Notes: generated by a model not told the origin, from the letters alone. Numbered from the stretch's first letter, positions 24,214 to 33,807 are shown. The stretch is DNA of 63,260 bases from Oscillospiraceae bacterium (GCA_024697625.1 JAILFJ010000173.1:1-63260); one strand, 5' to 3'. Numbers and translations are program-made.

Positions 24214-26020
24214 GGGGCTGTAGCAAAATAGCCCTGAAAAACAAGAAGCCAAGGTAGCCCAAAAGGGTCGCCTTGGCTTCTTGTTTGTGGTAAAATAGTT
24301 GTGTGAAAAACAAATTACCGCAAAGAGATTATGGCACATGCAAGCGGAATGTGCAACTGTTAATTGATGAAAATTTTGCAGAAAAGGTAATACCAGCAGA
24401 TGACAGCGTACGGCTCTTAGATCAAATCGTGGAGGAGATGGATTTAAGTCAGCTGGAGAGAGCATATAACGTACGAGGTCGGAAGCCTGCAACAGAACCG
24501 TCAACGATGTTGAAGATATTGCTGTATGCGAACATGGAGGGGATCTACAGCTCAAGGAAGATTCGGACAGCATGCCAGCGGGATGTTAATTACATGTGGC
24601 TGTTGAATGGGGCAGCGGCACCGAGTCATCATGAGATAGCCCGGTTCAGAAGTCAGCGTCTTTCAGAATGTGCAGAAGGACTGTTCTTCCAGCTGGTAGG
24701 GAGATTGGAAGGATACGGAGAGATCAAGTATGAGCATCTGTTCGTAGACGGGACGAAGATTGAGGCCAACGCGAACAAATACAGCTTTGTATGGAAGAAA
24801 AGCACAACGAAATATGAGGCCCGAAATAACAAGGAACTGGAAGATGCTGTAAAAACACTCTGCGAAAAATATGAAGAGCCCGCAGGCAGTGAGGCAGAGA
24901 AATTGCTGGAAAAACTTCTGGGGAAGGTCACGGAACCCTTTGTTCACGGGAGAGGGCGTCGGAAAAGTGAGCTGCAGCGAGACATAGAGTTGCTGCAGGG
25001 ACTACTGAAAAAGCGGAAGAAATATACCGGCTACCAAGTGACCTTTCAGGGCAGGAACAGCTTTTCAAAGACAGATCCGGATGCGACATTTATGCATATG
25101 AAGGAAGATCACATGCGAAATGCGCAGTTGAAACCCGGATATAACATTCAGTTTGGGGTGGAAGGAGAGTACATAACCGGTGTCAGTGTTACTTCGGAAC
25201 GAAGTGACCAGCTTACCCTTATCCCTTTCATGGAATCGAATATACGGATGTAACAGCGGATGCCGGCTATGAAAGTGAAGAGAACTACAGCTATTTTGAG
25301 ACGATCTCAACAGAGTGTTACATCAAGCCGCAGAATTATGAACGCAGCAAAACAAAGAAGTTCAAGAGCAATATGGCACTGCGGGAGAATATGGCATATG
25401 ATTCTGAGAAGGATGAGTACACCTGTCAGGCTGAGAAACAGATAAGGGCAAAGTATGTTGGCAAGCAGAAAACCAAAAGTGTATATGAGCGTGAGGTTAC
25501 CTATTACGAGTGTGATGACTGCAGTCAGTGCAAATTTAAAAAGAAATGCACACGGGCAAAAGGAAACCGGAAGCTGCAGGTGTCCAAGAAATTCATTGCA
25601 CAGCGGGCAGCATCGCTGGAACGGATCACAAGCCCGAAAGGCGTCCAGCTTAGGATGAATCGTTCGATCCAGTCTGAGGGGGGCGGTTGGTGTCATTAAG
25701 CAGGACTATGGATTCCGGCAGTTTCTCCTGCGGGGAAACAAAAAAGTTACCACGGAAATCCTGCTGCTTGCCATGGCCTATGATGTAAATAAACTGCATT
25801 CCAAAATACAGAATAACCGTACAGGAACGCAGTTGTTCATAAAAGATTCAGCTTAGTCTACGTAAAACTGAATAGATCGTCAACATTGAGCAGGCCTGGT
25901 GTGGGTGTGCTCAGGTTAAGGTCGCGGCAGTTCTTATCTATGTGGTGAGTTCTGCTGCTTTTTCTTTAAAAACGGGAGTAAAAAAGGAGCTGCGGCAAAA
26001 ATCCATTTTGCTACAGCTCC
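24214..26020 (+). mobile_element. IS1182-type insertion sequence (inactive copy)
   Basis: The element is bounded by inverted ends GGGGCTGTAGCAAAA (24214-24228) and TTTTGCTACAGCTCC (26006-26020), giving about 1.8 kb. The left end carries a hairpin that flanks CCCAAAAGGG, and the right end is itself a stem-loop (25986-26020). The transposase inside is frameshifted. No target duplication was seen. The right end lies 59 bp after the stop codon of an efflux adaptor gene. Confidence 0.8.
24303..25856 (+). pseudogene. IS1182-family transposase, frameshifted
   Basis: The gene reads as an IS1182-type DDE transposase (DUF772-like N-terminus with YNVRGRKPATEPSTMLKI, then HHEIARFRSQ, LFVDGTKIEANANKYSFVWK, MHMKEDHMRNAQLKPGYN, DAGYESEEN and the Cys-rich region before NRSIQ). 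The frame breaks near 25235-25255, where comparison with the intact relative at 61163 suggests a small deletion, and again near 25680, where a run of six G bases has gained one base. The final codons continue in the third frame to TAG at 25854. It cannot make a full transposase. Confidence 0.85.
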
Positions 26021-26078
26021 AGTATGACAGCCGTGCACCCATGAGTTTCCCGGACTCACTGAAAATGTCACTGCTGCC

Positions 26079-27878
26079 TCATGTCCTCATGCTGAAGCTG
26101 CCACGGCGGCTGCGGCTGCCAAAGAGGCTGCTGAAACCGTTGCTGCTGTTCTTTCTGCTTTTGACACTGTATTCCGGCGTGTCATAGGTGCTGTACCAGA
26201 TTTCGTCTCCCTCCGTCAGACCGGAGAGAATCTCCACCGTCTCGCCGTCCGACAGGCCGAGCTCCACGGGAACAGGAGTCATCAGCGCCTTGCCGTCGTG
26301 GCTGACCTCAGTGTAGACCACTGTCCCGCCGTTCTTGTCGCAGACGGCCACCGCGGGGACGGTCAGAACATCCCGGAGCGTCTCAATCGTGATGAGACAG
26401 GAGGCGTTCATGCCGGCGAGCATGTTTTCCTCCAGCGGGATGGTAACCTCGGCGATATACTTGCTGTTTCCGCCGCTGTTGCTACGGCCGGTGTTGACGC
26501 CGGTCACCACGCCGTGAAAGGCATGGCCGGGGAGAGCGTCGATGGTGACCAGGGCGTCATCGCCCACGTGCAGGGTCAGAATGTCGAGTTCGTCAACGGT
26601 GATGTTGACCAGCACCTCGTCCGTCGGCACCACCGAGGCGATCAGCGTCGTGGCGAGGGAGGGTTCCGACGTTCCCGCCATGGTGGAGACGTTCGGCGTT
26701 CCGCTGCCGTCGCTCTGACCGCTCCCGGAGGACGGAGAACCTCCGCCGGATCCGGAACCGCTGCCCGAGCCGGAACCGCTTCCGGAGCCCGGCTTTTCCT
26801 GACCCGCGACAACAAGGAGCACGGTATATTCGATGCGTGACACCTCTTCGCCGAACTCTCCCGGCTTTGTATAGATATCACACTGCAGAAAAACGGTGTC
26901 GCCCTTTTTCGCGTTGGGAAAATCGCTGAAATCCAGTACCCCGTCGATCCCGCTGACCGTGCCCTGATAAAGTGCGTCCAGCGCCGAGGTCAGTATGCCG
27001 GAGATATATTCGCTGGAGGAGGGTTTCTCATCCTCCTCCGAATCTGTGTCGGAGAGCCGGATATATGCCAGCGAATTTGCAGGGAACCTGTCGTTCCAGG
27101 CTCCGGGGAGCTGTTTGATCAGACTCTCGTCCAGACCCAGGACCATTCCGTCCGCTGGGGCCGCGGCATAGCCGTCCCGCAGCATCTGAAAAAGCTGTCC
27201 GATCTGCTTCTCGATCTTCTGGTGGCGGAGTACCAGCGCACCGTAGCTGCCGGTGCTGTCCGCCTCATAAACCGTAAACAGAATCGCACCGCTGAAGGCC
27301 TGGTCCCCCTCCCGGATGTTCACCTGCGAGACGGTTCCGCTCGTGGCGGTGACCCGGAGGAGCGTTCCGTCCGTCAGGGTAATATCACAGAGAGAACCGT
27401 ACTGACGCATGACCTGCCGTACCTCGTCTCCGACCTGGGCGTAAACCGCGGTGACCGTACCCGCCACACTGGAGGTGATGACGGTGCTGACAGCGCTGCT
27501 CTGTACGGCGGCCAGCTCCGCTGTTACATCGGCGAGTGTCTCGGCCAGCTCGGAGGCGGTTTTATAAACGCTGATGGAATCCACCCAGGCCACGGGGTCT
27601 CCTTTTTTCACGGTGTCACCCTCCTCGACTGCGTAGCCCGTGATCACTACGCCTTCGGGAAGCTCCAGTTCCGCTGCGGTCTTTGCAGCCAGCGTTCCGG
27701 CGCCCGATACGGTAAGGCTTACATCCCCCCGCGTTACAGCTGCGGAAAGAATGCTGGCGCCATCACCGCTGCTCTCGCTCATTTTGTCCAGCACGAAGGG
27801 CAGGACAACAGGAACGGCGATGAGGAGCAGAATCAGCGGATAGACAAGAATGAACTTTACAGACCTTTTTTCGCGCAT
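26079..27878 (-). CDS. HlyD/MacA-type efflux adaptor protein (second in operon)
   Basis: The 599-residue protein has one N-terminal membrane anchor, then the biotinyl-lipoyl-like hairpin and barrel domains of membrane-fusion proteins (GAGTLAAKTAAELELPEGVV; LPGHAFHGVVTGVN; LTVPAVAVC). A Gly-Ser repeat linker of about 20 residues near residues 365-390 and an inserted central region make it longer than MacA. In Gram-positive bacteria such adaptors work with MacB-like ABC permeases in export or envelope-stress defence. It is last in an operon after adaptor 1, ATPase and permease. AAGGAGG precedes ATG 27878. The C-terminus is Ser/Arg-rich. Confidence 0.85.
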   Translation of the reverse strand: MREKRSVKFILVYPLILLLIAVPVVLPFVLDKMSESSGDGASILSAAVTRGDVSLTVSGAGTLAAKTAAELELPEGVVITGYAVEEGDTVKKGDPVAWVDSISVYKTASELAETLADVTAELAAVQSSAVSTVITSSVAGTVTAVYAQVGDEVRQVMRQYGSLCDITLTDGTLLRVTATSGTVSQVNIREGDQAFSGAILFTVYEADSTGSYGALVLRHQKIEKQIGQLFQMLRDGYAAAPADGMVLGLDESLIKQLPGAWNDRFPANSLAYIRLSDTDSEEDEKPSSSEYISGILTSALDALYQGTVSGIDGVLDFSDFPNAKKGDTVFLQCDIYTKPGEFGEEVSRIEYTVLLVVAGQEKPGSGSGSGSGSGSGSGGGSPSSGSGQSDGSGTPNVSTMAGTSEPSLATTLIASVVPTDEVLVNITVDELDILTLHVGDDALVTIDALPGHAFHGVVTGVNTGRSNSGGNSKYIAEVTIPLEENMLAGMNASCLITIETLRDVLTVPAVAVCDKNGGTVVYTEVSHDGKALMTPVPVELGLSDGETVEILSGLTEGDEIWYSTYDTPEYSVKSRKNSSNGFSSLFGSRSRRGSFSMRT

Positions 27879-27893
27879 ACCGTGTTTTCCTCC

Positions 27894-29081
27894 TTATCCG
27901 CCGTAATGCAGGGCGTCGATGGGTTTCATCTTTGCGGCTTTGTTGGCCGGATACAGGCCGAAGACGACCCCGATCAGAATGCAGAAGCCCACGGCCACGG
28001 CCACAACCGTACCGTTCAGCGTGAAGGACATCGACAGGCCGGAGGCGATGACCGCGGCAATGCGCAGGATGGTCCATGAGATGAAAATCCCGATGGCGCA
28101 GCCCAGCATGCACAGCACTACCGCCTCTGTGAGAAACTGGAGCAGGATCGTCCGGCGGGTGGCGCCGATGGCCTTGCGAATGCCGATCTCACGCGTACGC
28201 TCGGTGACCGTAACCAGCATGATGTTCATGATGCCGATGCCGCCGACCACCAGCGAGATGCCGGCGATGCCGCCCAGAAGAAGCGACAGAACCGAGGTGA
28301 TGGAGCTCATGGCGCTCTGCATGATGTTCATGGAGCTCACAGTAAAAGCATCGTCGTCCTCGTTGAAGCGCTCCAGAAGGATCTGATTCAGCGTGTTTTT
28401 GGTGTCGTCGATGCTGCCGCCCTCCGGGGCGCTGACCACGAAGGATGAGACCGCTTCCGTCACGGAGGCGGAGAGCCGCATCAGCGACGGGTAGGGGATA
28501 TAGGCCGTATAGCCGTTCGAGCGCATGGACGTGGTGATGGACTCGCTGTCCGAAAGCACGCCGACAACGGTATATTTCGTCCCGTCAAAGGAGATCTGTT
28601 CGCCGACGCAGTCGGTATAGCCGATCATCTCCGTGGCCGCGGTATAGCTCAGGACGCAGACCCGCGTGTGGCTGGAGACGTCGGCGCTGTTCAGGAAGCG
28701 TCCCATACAGAGCTTCAGACCCGCGATGTCGTCATAGAATTCGTTTGTGCCGTAAACCGTGAAGCTGTCGTTGTCCGAGCCGTACTTGCCCGTAACCGAA
28801 GCCGTGGTGGAAGGAGCGGTCAGGCCCACGGCGGCTTCCGTCTTCCGCCAGTCCGTGAGGGTCTCCAGATCGATGGGGAGTCCCTTGTCGTCGGAGACTG
28901 TGACGGTGAGCATATCCACACCGAGAGACGAGACTGCGTCGGTGACAGAGCTGGTCGCGCCGTTTACGAGGCTGACCAGCACCACCAGGGCCACAACACC
29001 GATGATGATCCCGAGCATGGTGAGCATCGCTCTCATCTTGTTGGCGCCGATGCTGCGAAGCGCCATTCGAAGTGTCATCAC
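27894..29081 (-). CDS. MacB/FtsX-type ABC transporter permease
   Basis: The 395-residue protein has the four-helix MacB layout: one N-terminal helix (GANKMRAMLTMLGIIIGVV), a large extracellular domain of about 220 residues, and three C-terminal helices (GIAGISLVVGGIGIMNIMLV, TEAVVLCMLGCAIGIF, VGFCILIGVVFGLYPA). The motif TERTREIGIRKAIGATRRTI is typical. These permeases do not move substrate through the membrane but transmit force to periplasmic or extracellular partners, here probably the two adaptors. Its start overlaps the ATPase stop by 4 bp. Confidence 0.9.
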   Translation of the reverse strand: MMTLRMALRSIGANKMRAMLTMLGIIIGVVALVVLVSLVNGATSSVTDAVSSLGVDMLTVTVSDDKGLPIDLETLTDWRKTEAAVGLTAPSTTASVTGKYGSDNDSFTVYGTNEFYDDIAGLKLCMGRFLNSADVSSHTRVCVLSYTAATEMIGYTDCVGEQISFDGTKYTVVGVLSDSESITTSMRSNGYTAYIPYPSLMRLSASVTEAVSSFVVSAPEGGSIDDTKNTLNQILLERFNEDDDAFTVSSMNIMQSAMSSITSVLSLLLGGIAGISLVVGGIGIMNIMLVTVTERTREIGIRKAIGATRRTILLQFLTEAVVLCMLGCAIGIFISWTILRIAAVIASGLSMSFTLNGTVVAVAVGFCILIGVVFGLYPANKAAKMKPIDALHYGG

Positions 29082-29749
29082 AGGCGCACCTCCGAAAGCT
29101 GTCCGTCCAGGATGTGGATCACACGTTTGGCCTGCTTCGCCACATCGTTGTCATGGGTGATCAGAACAATGGTGTTGCCCTGATCGTGCAGCTCGTGAAA
29201 GATGTCCATGATCTCCGCCGAGGTTTTGGAGTCCAGGTTGCCGGTGGGTTCGTCCGCGAGAATCAGGGACGGCTTTGTCACAAGGGCCCTCGCAATGGCG
29301 ACACGCTGCTGCTGGCCGCCGGAGAGCTCCGTGGGCTGGTGCTTTGCCCGCTTTGTGAGCTGCACCCGTTCCAGGGCCTCCGCCACCCGCCGCTGACGTT
29401 CGGCCTTGGGGACGCTGCGGTAGATCAGAGGAAGCTCGATGTTTTCCTCGGCGGACATCTTGGGGATCAGATTGAAGCTCTGAAACACAAAGCCGATTTT
29501 TCGGTTGCGGATATGGGCCAGTTCGTTTTCCGTATAGTCCTCGATGGGGATCCCGTCCAGAAGATAAGTGCCCGCGTCGGCGACGTCCAGACAGCCGATG
29601 ATGTTCATCAGGGTGGACTTTCCGGAGCCGGAAGGCCCGATGATGCTGACAAACTCATGTGGATAGATGTGCATGGTTGCGTGATCCAGAGCCCGGACGC
29701 GCTCGTCGCCGACGGTATAGAACTTACACAGGTCGTGAATATCGATCAT
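29078..29749 (-). CDS. MacB/LolD-type ABC transporter ATP-binding protein
   Basis: The 223-residue ATPase has Walker [12 protein letters not shown], signature [15 protein letters not shown], Walker [10 protein letters not shown] and the switch His in LITHD. The features around NIIGCLD and [16 protein letters not shown] are typical of the LolD/MacB/FtsE subgroup. It powers the permease encoded next. Both ends overlap neighbours (ATGA-type), so the adaptor, ATPase and permease are co-translated. Confidence 0.93.
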   Translation of the reverse strand: MIDIHDLCKFYTVGDERVRALDHATMHIYPHEFVSIIGPSGSGKSTLMNIIGCLDVADAGTYLLDGIPIEDYTENELAHIRNRKIGFVFQSFNLIPKMSAEENIELPLIYRSVPKAERQRRVAEALERVQLTKRAKHQPTELSGGQQQRVAIARALVTKPSLILADEPTGNLDSKTSAEIMDIFHELHDQGNTIVLITHDNDVAKQAKRVIHILDGQLSEVRL

Positions 29750-31284
29750 GGGCGTCCTCCCCCAGTTCCGCCGGGCAACCCGCCCTGACCGCCGCCGAAG
29801 CCGCTGCCGGGCATACCGCCCTGGCCGCCGCCGAAGCCGCCGCCGGGCATGCCGCCCTGACCACTGCCGAAGCCGCTGCCGGGCAACCCGCCCTGACCAC
29901 TGCCGGGCATGCCGCCGAAGAACGGGAAGCTGCTGTCGGCACTCTCGACATAATACACGGTGTCGCCTTCGTTCAGACCGGAAAGAATCTCCACATAATC
30001 GCTGTTGGAGATGCCGGCCTCCACCTCTGTCAGACCGCCGTATTCTCCGGTCTCCGCGTTGTAGGAGGTGTAGACGAAGGAACTGGTACTGGTCTGGTGC
30101 AGCGCGTCAACGGGGATGATGAGCGCGTTTTCAACGCCGCGGATGTTCACGACCACCCGGGCCGTCATGCCGGGCAGCATCTCATCCGCCTTGTCCAGCG
30201 TGATCTTTGCGCTGTAGCGTGTGACGCCGGAGGAACTGGTGGCGGTCTTGCTGATTTCGGTGACGGTGCCGCGATAGCTCTCATCCCCGATGGAGCTGAC
30301 CGTCAGCCTCGCGGTCTGACCGATCTCCAGGGAGAGAATATTGGTCTCATCAACGCTGATGCTGACCTCCATCTCGCGGTCGGGAGAGACCGTGACCACC
30401 GAAAACCTGTCAACGCTGGAATAATCGGCATCCTCAGCATAGTCCACCGCGCTGACTGAGCCGTCGTAAGGGGCAAGAAGCGCACCGTCGTTGTAGAGCT
30501 GCATCAGTTGGAGGAAGAGCTCCTCCTTCTCCTGGCGCTCCTGCACATAGGCGTCGTAATTGGCGCTGAACCAGGTGTCGGTCAGCGTGAAGAGGACCGA
30601 ACCGTTGTAAACGGGGCTGCCCTCGGTCACCTGCACGCGGAAGACCGTCCCCGCAAGACCGATGACGCGGATGCTCTGTCCGTTTTTCAGCAGAATCTCT
30701 GCCAGACAGCCGTGTTGGGCCATCACGTCAGTGACAAGGTCGCCGGGTGCGGCATAGATCCTGCTGAGCGTCCCTTCGACCCCGGAAGTGATGTAGTTCT
30801 GCACCTCTTCCGCCCTCGAGTCATAGATTTTTTCATCCAGGCCTGTCAGGGCCGACTGCATGTCCTCCATGGCGCTGAGGACGGAGGACTTGTCCAGCGT
30901 GGCGATGGTATCACCGGCATGGATCTTTTCGTTTGCCTTCACCAGAACTTCGTCGATGACGACACCGGAGGGCACGGTGAGCTCCTCCTCGTCGACGTTG
31001 GCCAGCGTGCCGGAACCCGAGACCGTTGTGCTGATGCTGCCGCGCTCCGCCTTCGCCGAGGTCACGTCGCTGTCTGAGACCAAACTGCGCGTCACGCGGC
31101 GGCGCAGATAGATGACGCCTCCCGTCAGCGCGAGAGCCGCTGTCAGCGTTATGATGATCGCCCTGCGGATTTTACGGCGTTTTTTAGCCTGTTTCTTTCT
31201 CTGGAGGGAGTTGAACAGAGCTTCATCCTGCGACTCTTCCTGCGGCAGTCTGTCCGGGGCGTTGCTGTTCTGCTGAGATCTCAT
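29746..31284 (-). CDS. HlyD/MacA-type efflux adaptor with Gly-Met-Pro-rich tail (first in operon)
   Basis: The 512-residue protein has a cytosolic N-terminus of about 35 residues rich in Lys/Arg, one transmembrane helix (IIITLTAALALTGGVIYL), and adaptor domains (TVSGSGTLANVDEEELTVP; KITLDKADEMLPGMTARVV; NALIIPVDALHQ). About 60 C-terminal residues form repeats of the type GGMPGSGFGGGQGG, encoded by a tandem DNA repeat (29758-29915). The tail is low-complexity and its role is unknown. AGGAGG is 9 bases before ATG 31284. The gene leads the efflux operon and its stop overlaps the ATPase start. Confidence 0.87.
   Translation of the reverse strand: MRSQQNSNAPDRLPQEESQDEALFNSLQRKKQAKKRRKIRRAIIITLTAALALTGGVIYLRRRVTRSLVSDSDVTSAKAERGSISTTVSGSGTLANVDEEELTVPSGVVIDEVLVKANEKIHAGDTIATLDKSSVLSAMEDMQSALTGLDEKIYDSRAEEVQNYITSGVEGTLSRIYAAPGDLVTDVMAQHGCLAEILLKNGQSIRVIGLAGTVFRVQVTEGSPVYNGSVLFTLTDTWFSANYDAYVQERQEKEELFLQLMQLYNDGALLAPYDGSVSAVDYAEDADYSSVDRFSVVTVSPDREMEVSISVDETNILSLEIGQTARLTVSSIGDESYRGTVTEISKTATSSSGVTRYSAKITLDKADEMLPGMTARVVVNIRGVENALIIPVDALHQTSTSSFVYTSYNAETGEYGGLTEVEAGISNSDYVEILSGLNEGDTVYYVESADSSFPFFGGMPGSGQGGLPGSGFGSGQGGMPGGGFGGGQGGMPGSGFGGGQGGLPGGTGGGRP
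29758..29915. repeat. Tandem repeat coding for Gly-Met-Pro-rich adaptor tail
   Basis: Imperfect 30-45 bp units rich in GCC, encoding GGMPGSGFGGGQ-like and GGLPGSGFGSGQ-like segments, repeat at the 3' end of the first adaptor gene. Such arrays change length easily by slippage. Confidence 0.7.
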
Positions 31285-31305
31285 CGAGGCATTCCTCCTG
31301 TAGCT

Positions 31306-31348
31306 TTGGTTTAGTAAAAGACAGTATAACAGCCCGACCTTAAACCAA
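31306..31348 (-). promoter_or_regulatory. Promoter region of the efflux operon with inverted repeat
   Basis: A TATACT -10 box (31324-31329 region, minus strand) has no good -35 box. Perfect 8-bp inverted repeats TTGGTTTA (31306-31313) and TAAACCAA (31341-31348) flank it with a 27-bp spacer. This could be an operator for an activator or repressor. It does not resemble the site shared by the VTC and Cthe_2159-like promoters. Confidence 0.45.
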
Positions 31349-31480
31349 CCTGAAATGATGCCGTGTTCAGCCCAGACCAGCTCCCTCGGTCCGATGATGC
31401 GGAAGCGTTCTGCCGGACCGCCAGAAACCGGGGCTGTACCGTCGTGCCGTGTGCAGATCCGGCGCCGCCGGGACGCATGC

Positions 31481-32146
31481 TTACAGCGCTTCCTTCGTCA
31501 CGGGCCTGCCGCAGACGATGTTCAGGTTGCCGTTGCGCATGCGGAGCTCGTCGAGGAAGGGTTTGGTGGCGTGAGGATCGCGGAGCACGATCCGATAGCT
31601 CAGCTCGTAGAGCGTGCCCATGCTGGTAGTTCTGACCGTCTCCAGCTCCGCGCTGCGGGTATACCGCTGCAGCAGGTCGTCGAACAGCCCGTCGTAATCC
31701 AGGTTCTCGGGAATGGTGATCCTGAGCTCGCGCTCAGCTGCCCGCCCTGCGCCGAAGCCGGCCGCGGTCAGAACCAGAGAGAACACTGCCATCACGGCGA
31801 AGAAGATCGCGGCGACAAACACATAACCCATACCGGTGGCGAGGCCGATGGCGGTCGCCAGAAACACCATGCCGATCTCTCTGGCGCTGCCCGGTGCGCT
31901 GCGGAAGCGGATCAGACCGAAGGCGCCCGCCACGGCGACGCCCGCGCCGATGTTGCCGTTGACCATCATGATGATGAGCTGTACCATGGCGGGCAGCATG
32001 GCGAGCGTCACGACGAAGCTCTGGGAGTATCTGGACCTGACCGTGCTCAGCGCCGCGGCGCCGAGGCCGAGCAGCAGCGAGACGGCGGTACAGGTAAAGA
32101 ACGCGGATAAAGTGATTCCGGATCCGGTAATGATCGAGTCAAGCAC
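31481..32146 (-). CDS. DUF4956 membrane protein
   Basis: The 221-residue protein has three to four N-terminal transmembrane helices followed by a soluble domain of about 90 residues. The motif AGVAVAGAFGLIRFRSAPGSAREIG between helices is typical of DUF4956. Members are commonly encoded beside VTC-type polyphosphate polymerase domains, as here, and may form a membrane partner for them; the biochemical role is not established. The start is GTG 32146 with AGGAGG 9 bases upstream, and it overlaps the end of the VTC gene by 8 bp. Confidence 0.87.
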   Translation of the reverse strand: MLDSIITGSGITLSAFFTCTAVSLLLGLGAAALSTVRSRYSQSFVVTLAMLPAMVQLIIMMVNGNIGAGVAVAGAFGLIRFRSAPGSAREIGMVFLATAIGLATGMGYVFVAAIFFAVMAVFSLVLTAAGFGAGRAAERELRITIPENLDYDGLFDDLLQRYTRSAELETVRTTSMGTLYELSYRIVLRDPHATKPFLDELRMRNGNLNIVCGRPVTKEAL

Positions 32147-32870
32147 TGAGAATAACCTCCTTCTGGATGACGGCAGATCTGCCGCCGAGGACGAACTGTT
32201 TATAGTATGTGCCGTATTTGGAGAACGAAGTGGGGAAGACGCCGTTGTCTGACAGCAGCCGTGCCAGCCACATCGGGGCCGTGCCAGGGATCTTGACCTC
32301 CATCAGGCAGGCCCCCGGCCTCAGAAGCGGGACGCCGTGATCACCGCAGCGCAGGTCCAGGTCATTGGAGCGGACGCGTAGCGCAGTGTCGAAGGTGATG
32401 CGGAGCTCGCTCCCGTCTGCGGCGGCATAGGCCTCCCGGTCGTAGGCGATGAACACCTTTGGGTCGGGCCGGTACAGCTGCAGGAAGTAATCGATCTCAT
32501 GGCTGATCTGGCTGCCGTCGCCTTTGCGCAGACCCTGCAGGTATGCTGCCGCGTCCTGCATCCGCATGGTGATGCGGCGCTTATAGACGACGCCGTCAAA
32601 CTTCTTCTTGAGCTCGACAAACACGGCGTCGCGGCTGTCCGGCACGCCGTAGCTGCGCAGGCGGAGCTTCTCTTTATAGACCGGCTTCTCGAGGGAAGCG
32701 CGTATGAGGTCATAGTGCTCGGTGTCGTAATAGATGCTGCTGATGGAGTAGTGCGGATAGTAGTCCGGCTCCATATAGGGCAGCATGCCGGCCAGCACGG
32801 CACGGTACTGTTCCTGTGTCAGCAGGTATTTCTTTTCATATCGCTGAAAGCAGCTCTGGATTTCACTCAT
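32139..32870 (-). CDS. VTC-type polyphosphate polymerase domain protein
   Basis: The 243-residue protein matches the VTC domain, a triphosphate-tunnel fold that in yeast Vtc4 makes polyphosphate from ATP. Visible features are FQRYEKKYLL at the start, basic strands KLRLRSYG and VYKRRITMRM, ELKKKFDG, and the acidic strand LMEVKIPGTAP. Whether the bacterial form polymerises polyphosphate or binds another phosphorylated ligand is not known. ATG 32870 has GGAGGG 7 bases upstream; the longer frame runs into the promoter. It is followed by the DUF4956 gene with an 8-bp overlap. Upstream is a direct-repeat site shared with the Cthe_2159-like gene. Confidence 0.85.
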   Translation of the reverse strand: MSEIQSCFQRYEKKYLLTQEQYRAVLAGMLPYMEPDYYPHYSISSIYYDTEHYDLIRASLEKPVYKEKLRLRSYGVPDSRDAVFVELKKKFDGVVYKRRITMRMQDAAAYLQGLRKGDGSQISHEIDYFLQLYRPDPKVFIAYDREAYAAADGSELRITFDTALRVRSNDLDLRCGDHGVPLLRPGACLMEVKIPGTAPMWLARLLSDNGVFPTSFSKYGTYYKQFVLGGRSAVIQKEVILSA

Positions 32871-32932
32871 TGTTATACCCTCCTTCGGACGGAGACTGCC
32901 GCTGATTTCCCCGAGCGGCTTCGGTGTCTGTA

Positions 32933-32998
32933 ATGATAGCGGAAGACCGGACAAAAGTCTCCGAGAAAGAGCGGCGAATTTTACGAAAAACTCACGAA
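32933..32998 (-). promoter_or_regulatory. Promoter and direct-repeat site of the VTC operon
   Basis: On the minus strand TTCGTGAGTTT and TTCGTAAAATT are adjacent 11-bp direct repeats (32977-32998) followed by CGC. A TATCAT -10 box (32933-32938) lies 35 bp after the CGC. No -35 consensus is seen, which fits activation by an OmpR-type regulator. The same arrangement occurs before the Cthe_2159-like gene. Confidence 0.65.
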
Positions 32999-33040
32999 AG
33001 CTCTCGTGCGGATTGCGGCAGTCTCCCGGGCCGGGAGGCA

Positions 33041-33069
33041 TTGCTTTTCTCGGGCAGGACTGGTAAAAT
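33041..33069 (+). promoter_or_regulatory. Promoter of the two-component system
   Basis: TTGCTT (33041-33046) and TAAAAT (33064-33069) are spaced by 17 bp, about 30 bp before the response regulator start. The direct-repeat site at 32977-32998 is upstream of it and could serve both directions. Confidence 0.65.
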
Positions 33070-33099
33070 AGAGACAGATTTCAGAAAGAGGAAGAGCGA

Positions 33100-33807
33100 A
33101 TGGACATGGAAGACAAAGCAAAATGCATCTATATTGCGGACGATGATGACAACATCCGCCAGGTCGTCAGGACCTTTCTGGCCAGCGACGGCTATCGGGT
33201 GGAGGACTTTCCGACCGGCGACCTGCTGCTGGAGCGCTTTGCGCAGAGCCCCTGTGACCTGGTGATCCTCGACGTGATGATGCCCGGCTCTGACGGATTT
33301 GCGGTCTGTACGGAGCTGCGCAGGCAGAGCACGGTGCCGATCATCATGCTGACCGCGCGGGACGCGGAGAACGACTATGCCATGGGGCTGGGGCTCGGGA
33401 GCGACGACTATATTACCAAGCCCTTTTCGGCAATGGCGCTGCTGATGCGCGTGCGGGCCATCTTCCGCCGGATCGACTTTGAGAGCCGGAAATACGCCGA
33501 AGAAGCGCCCGCTGCTGCCGCAGTCGGAAAACTGACCCTGGACGAAAACCGGCGGCATATCCTCTGCGACGGACGGGCGCTTGCCCTGACCCCGACAGAG
33601 TATGAGGTGCTCAGGTATCTGATGCTCCGCAGGGATCAGGCGGTGTCCCGCGAGGAGCTGCTCAATGCGGTCTGGGGCTTTGAGACCGCTGTGGAGACCC
33701 GCGCCACCGACGATACCGTGCGGCGGCTGAGGCAGAAGCTGGAGGGCAGCGGCGTCAGCATCACGGCGGTCTGGGGCTTCGGCTTCCGCCTGGAGGAGAA
33801 GCCGTGA
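33100..33807 (+). CDS. OmpR/PhoB-type response regulator
   Basis: The 235-residue protein has a receiver (IADDDDNIRQ, phospho-acceptor Asp in LVILDVMMPGSDGF, TARDAEND, and Lys in YITKPFS) and a C-terminal winged helix-turn-helix (LTPTEYEVLRYLMLRRDQAVSREELL, described in parts; then ATDDTVRRLRQKL). It is a DNA-binding regulator of the OmpR class, which typically binds direct repeats with about 11-bp spacing, as found before the VTC and Cthe_2159-like genes. The stop codon overlaps the GTG start of the sensor kinase. The start is ATG 33100, with ATG 33106 possible. Confidence 0.93.
   Translation: MDMEDKAKCIYIADDDDNIRQVVRTFLASDGYRVEDFPTGDLLLERFAQSPCDLVILDVMMPGSDGFAVCTELRRQSTVPIIMLTARDAENDYAMGLGLGSDDYITKPFSAMALLMRVRAIFRRIDFESRKYAEEAPAAAAVGKLTLDENRRHILCDGRALALTPTEYEVLRYLMLRRDQAVSREELLNAVWGFETAVETRATDDTVRRLRQKLEGSGVSITAVWGFGFRLEEKP

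Noticed and set aside
24214..26020. Target-site duplication around the IS copies
   Set aside because: Flanking bases of this copy and of the one at 61071-62977 were compared and no matching direct repeat was visible.
29724..29951. Repeat-rich Ala/Cys frame in the adaptor tail region
   Set aside because: It is an alternate-frame reading of the tandem repeat coding for the adaptor tail.
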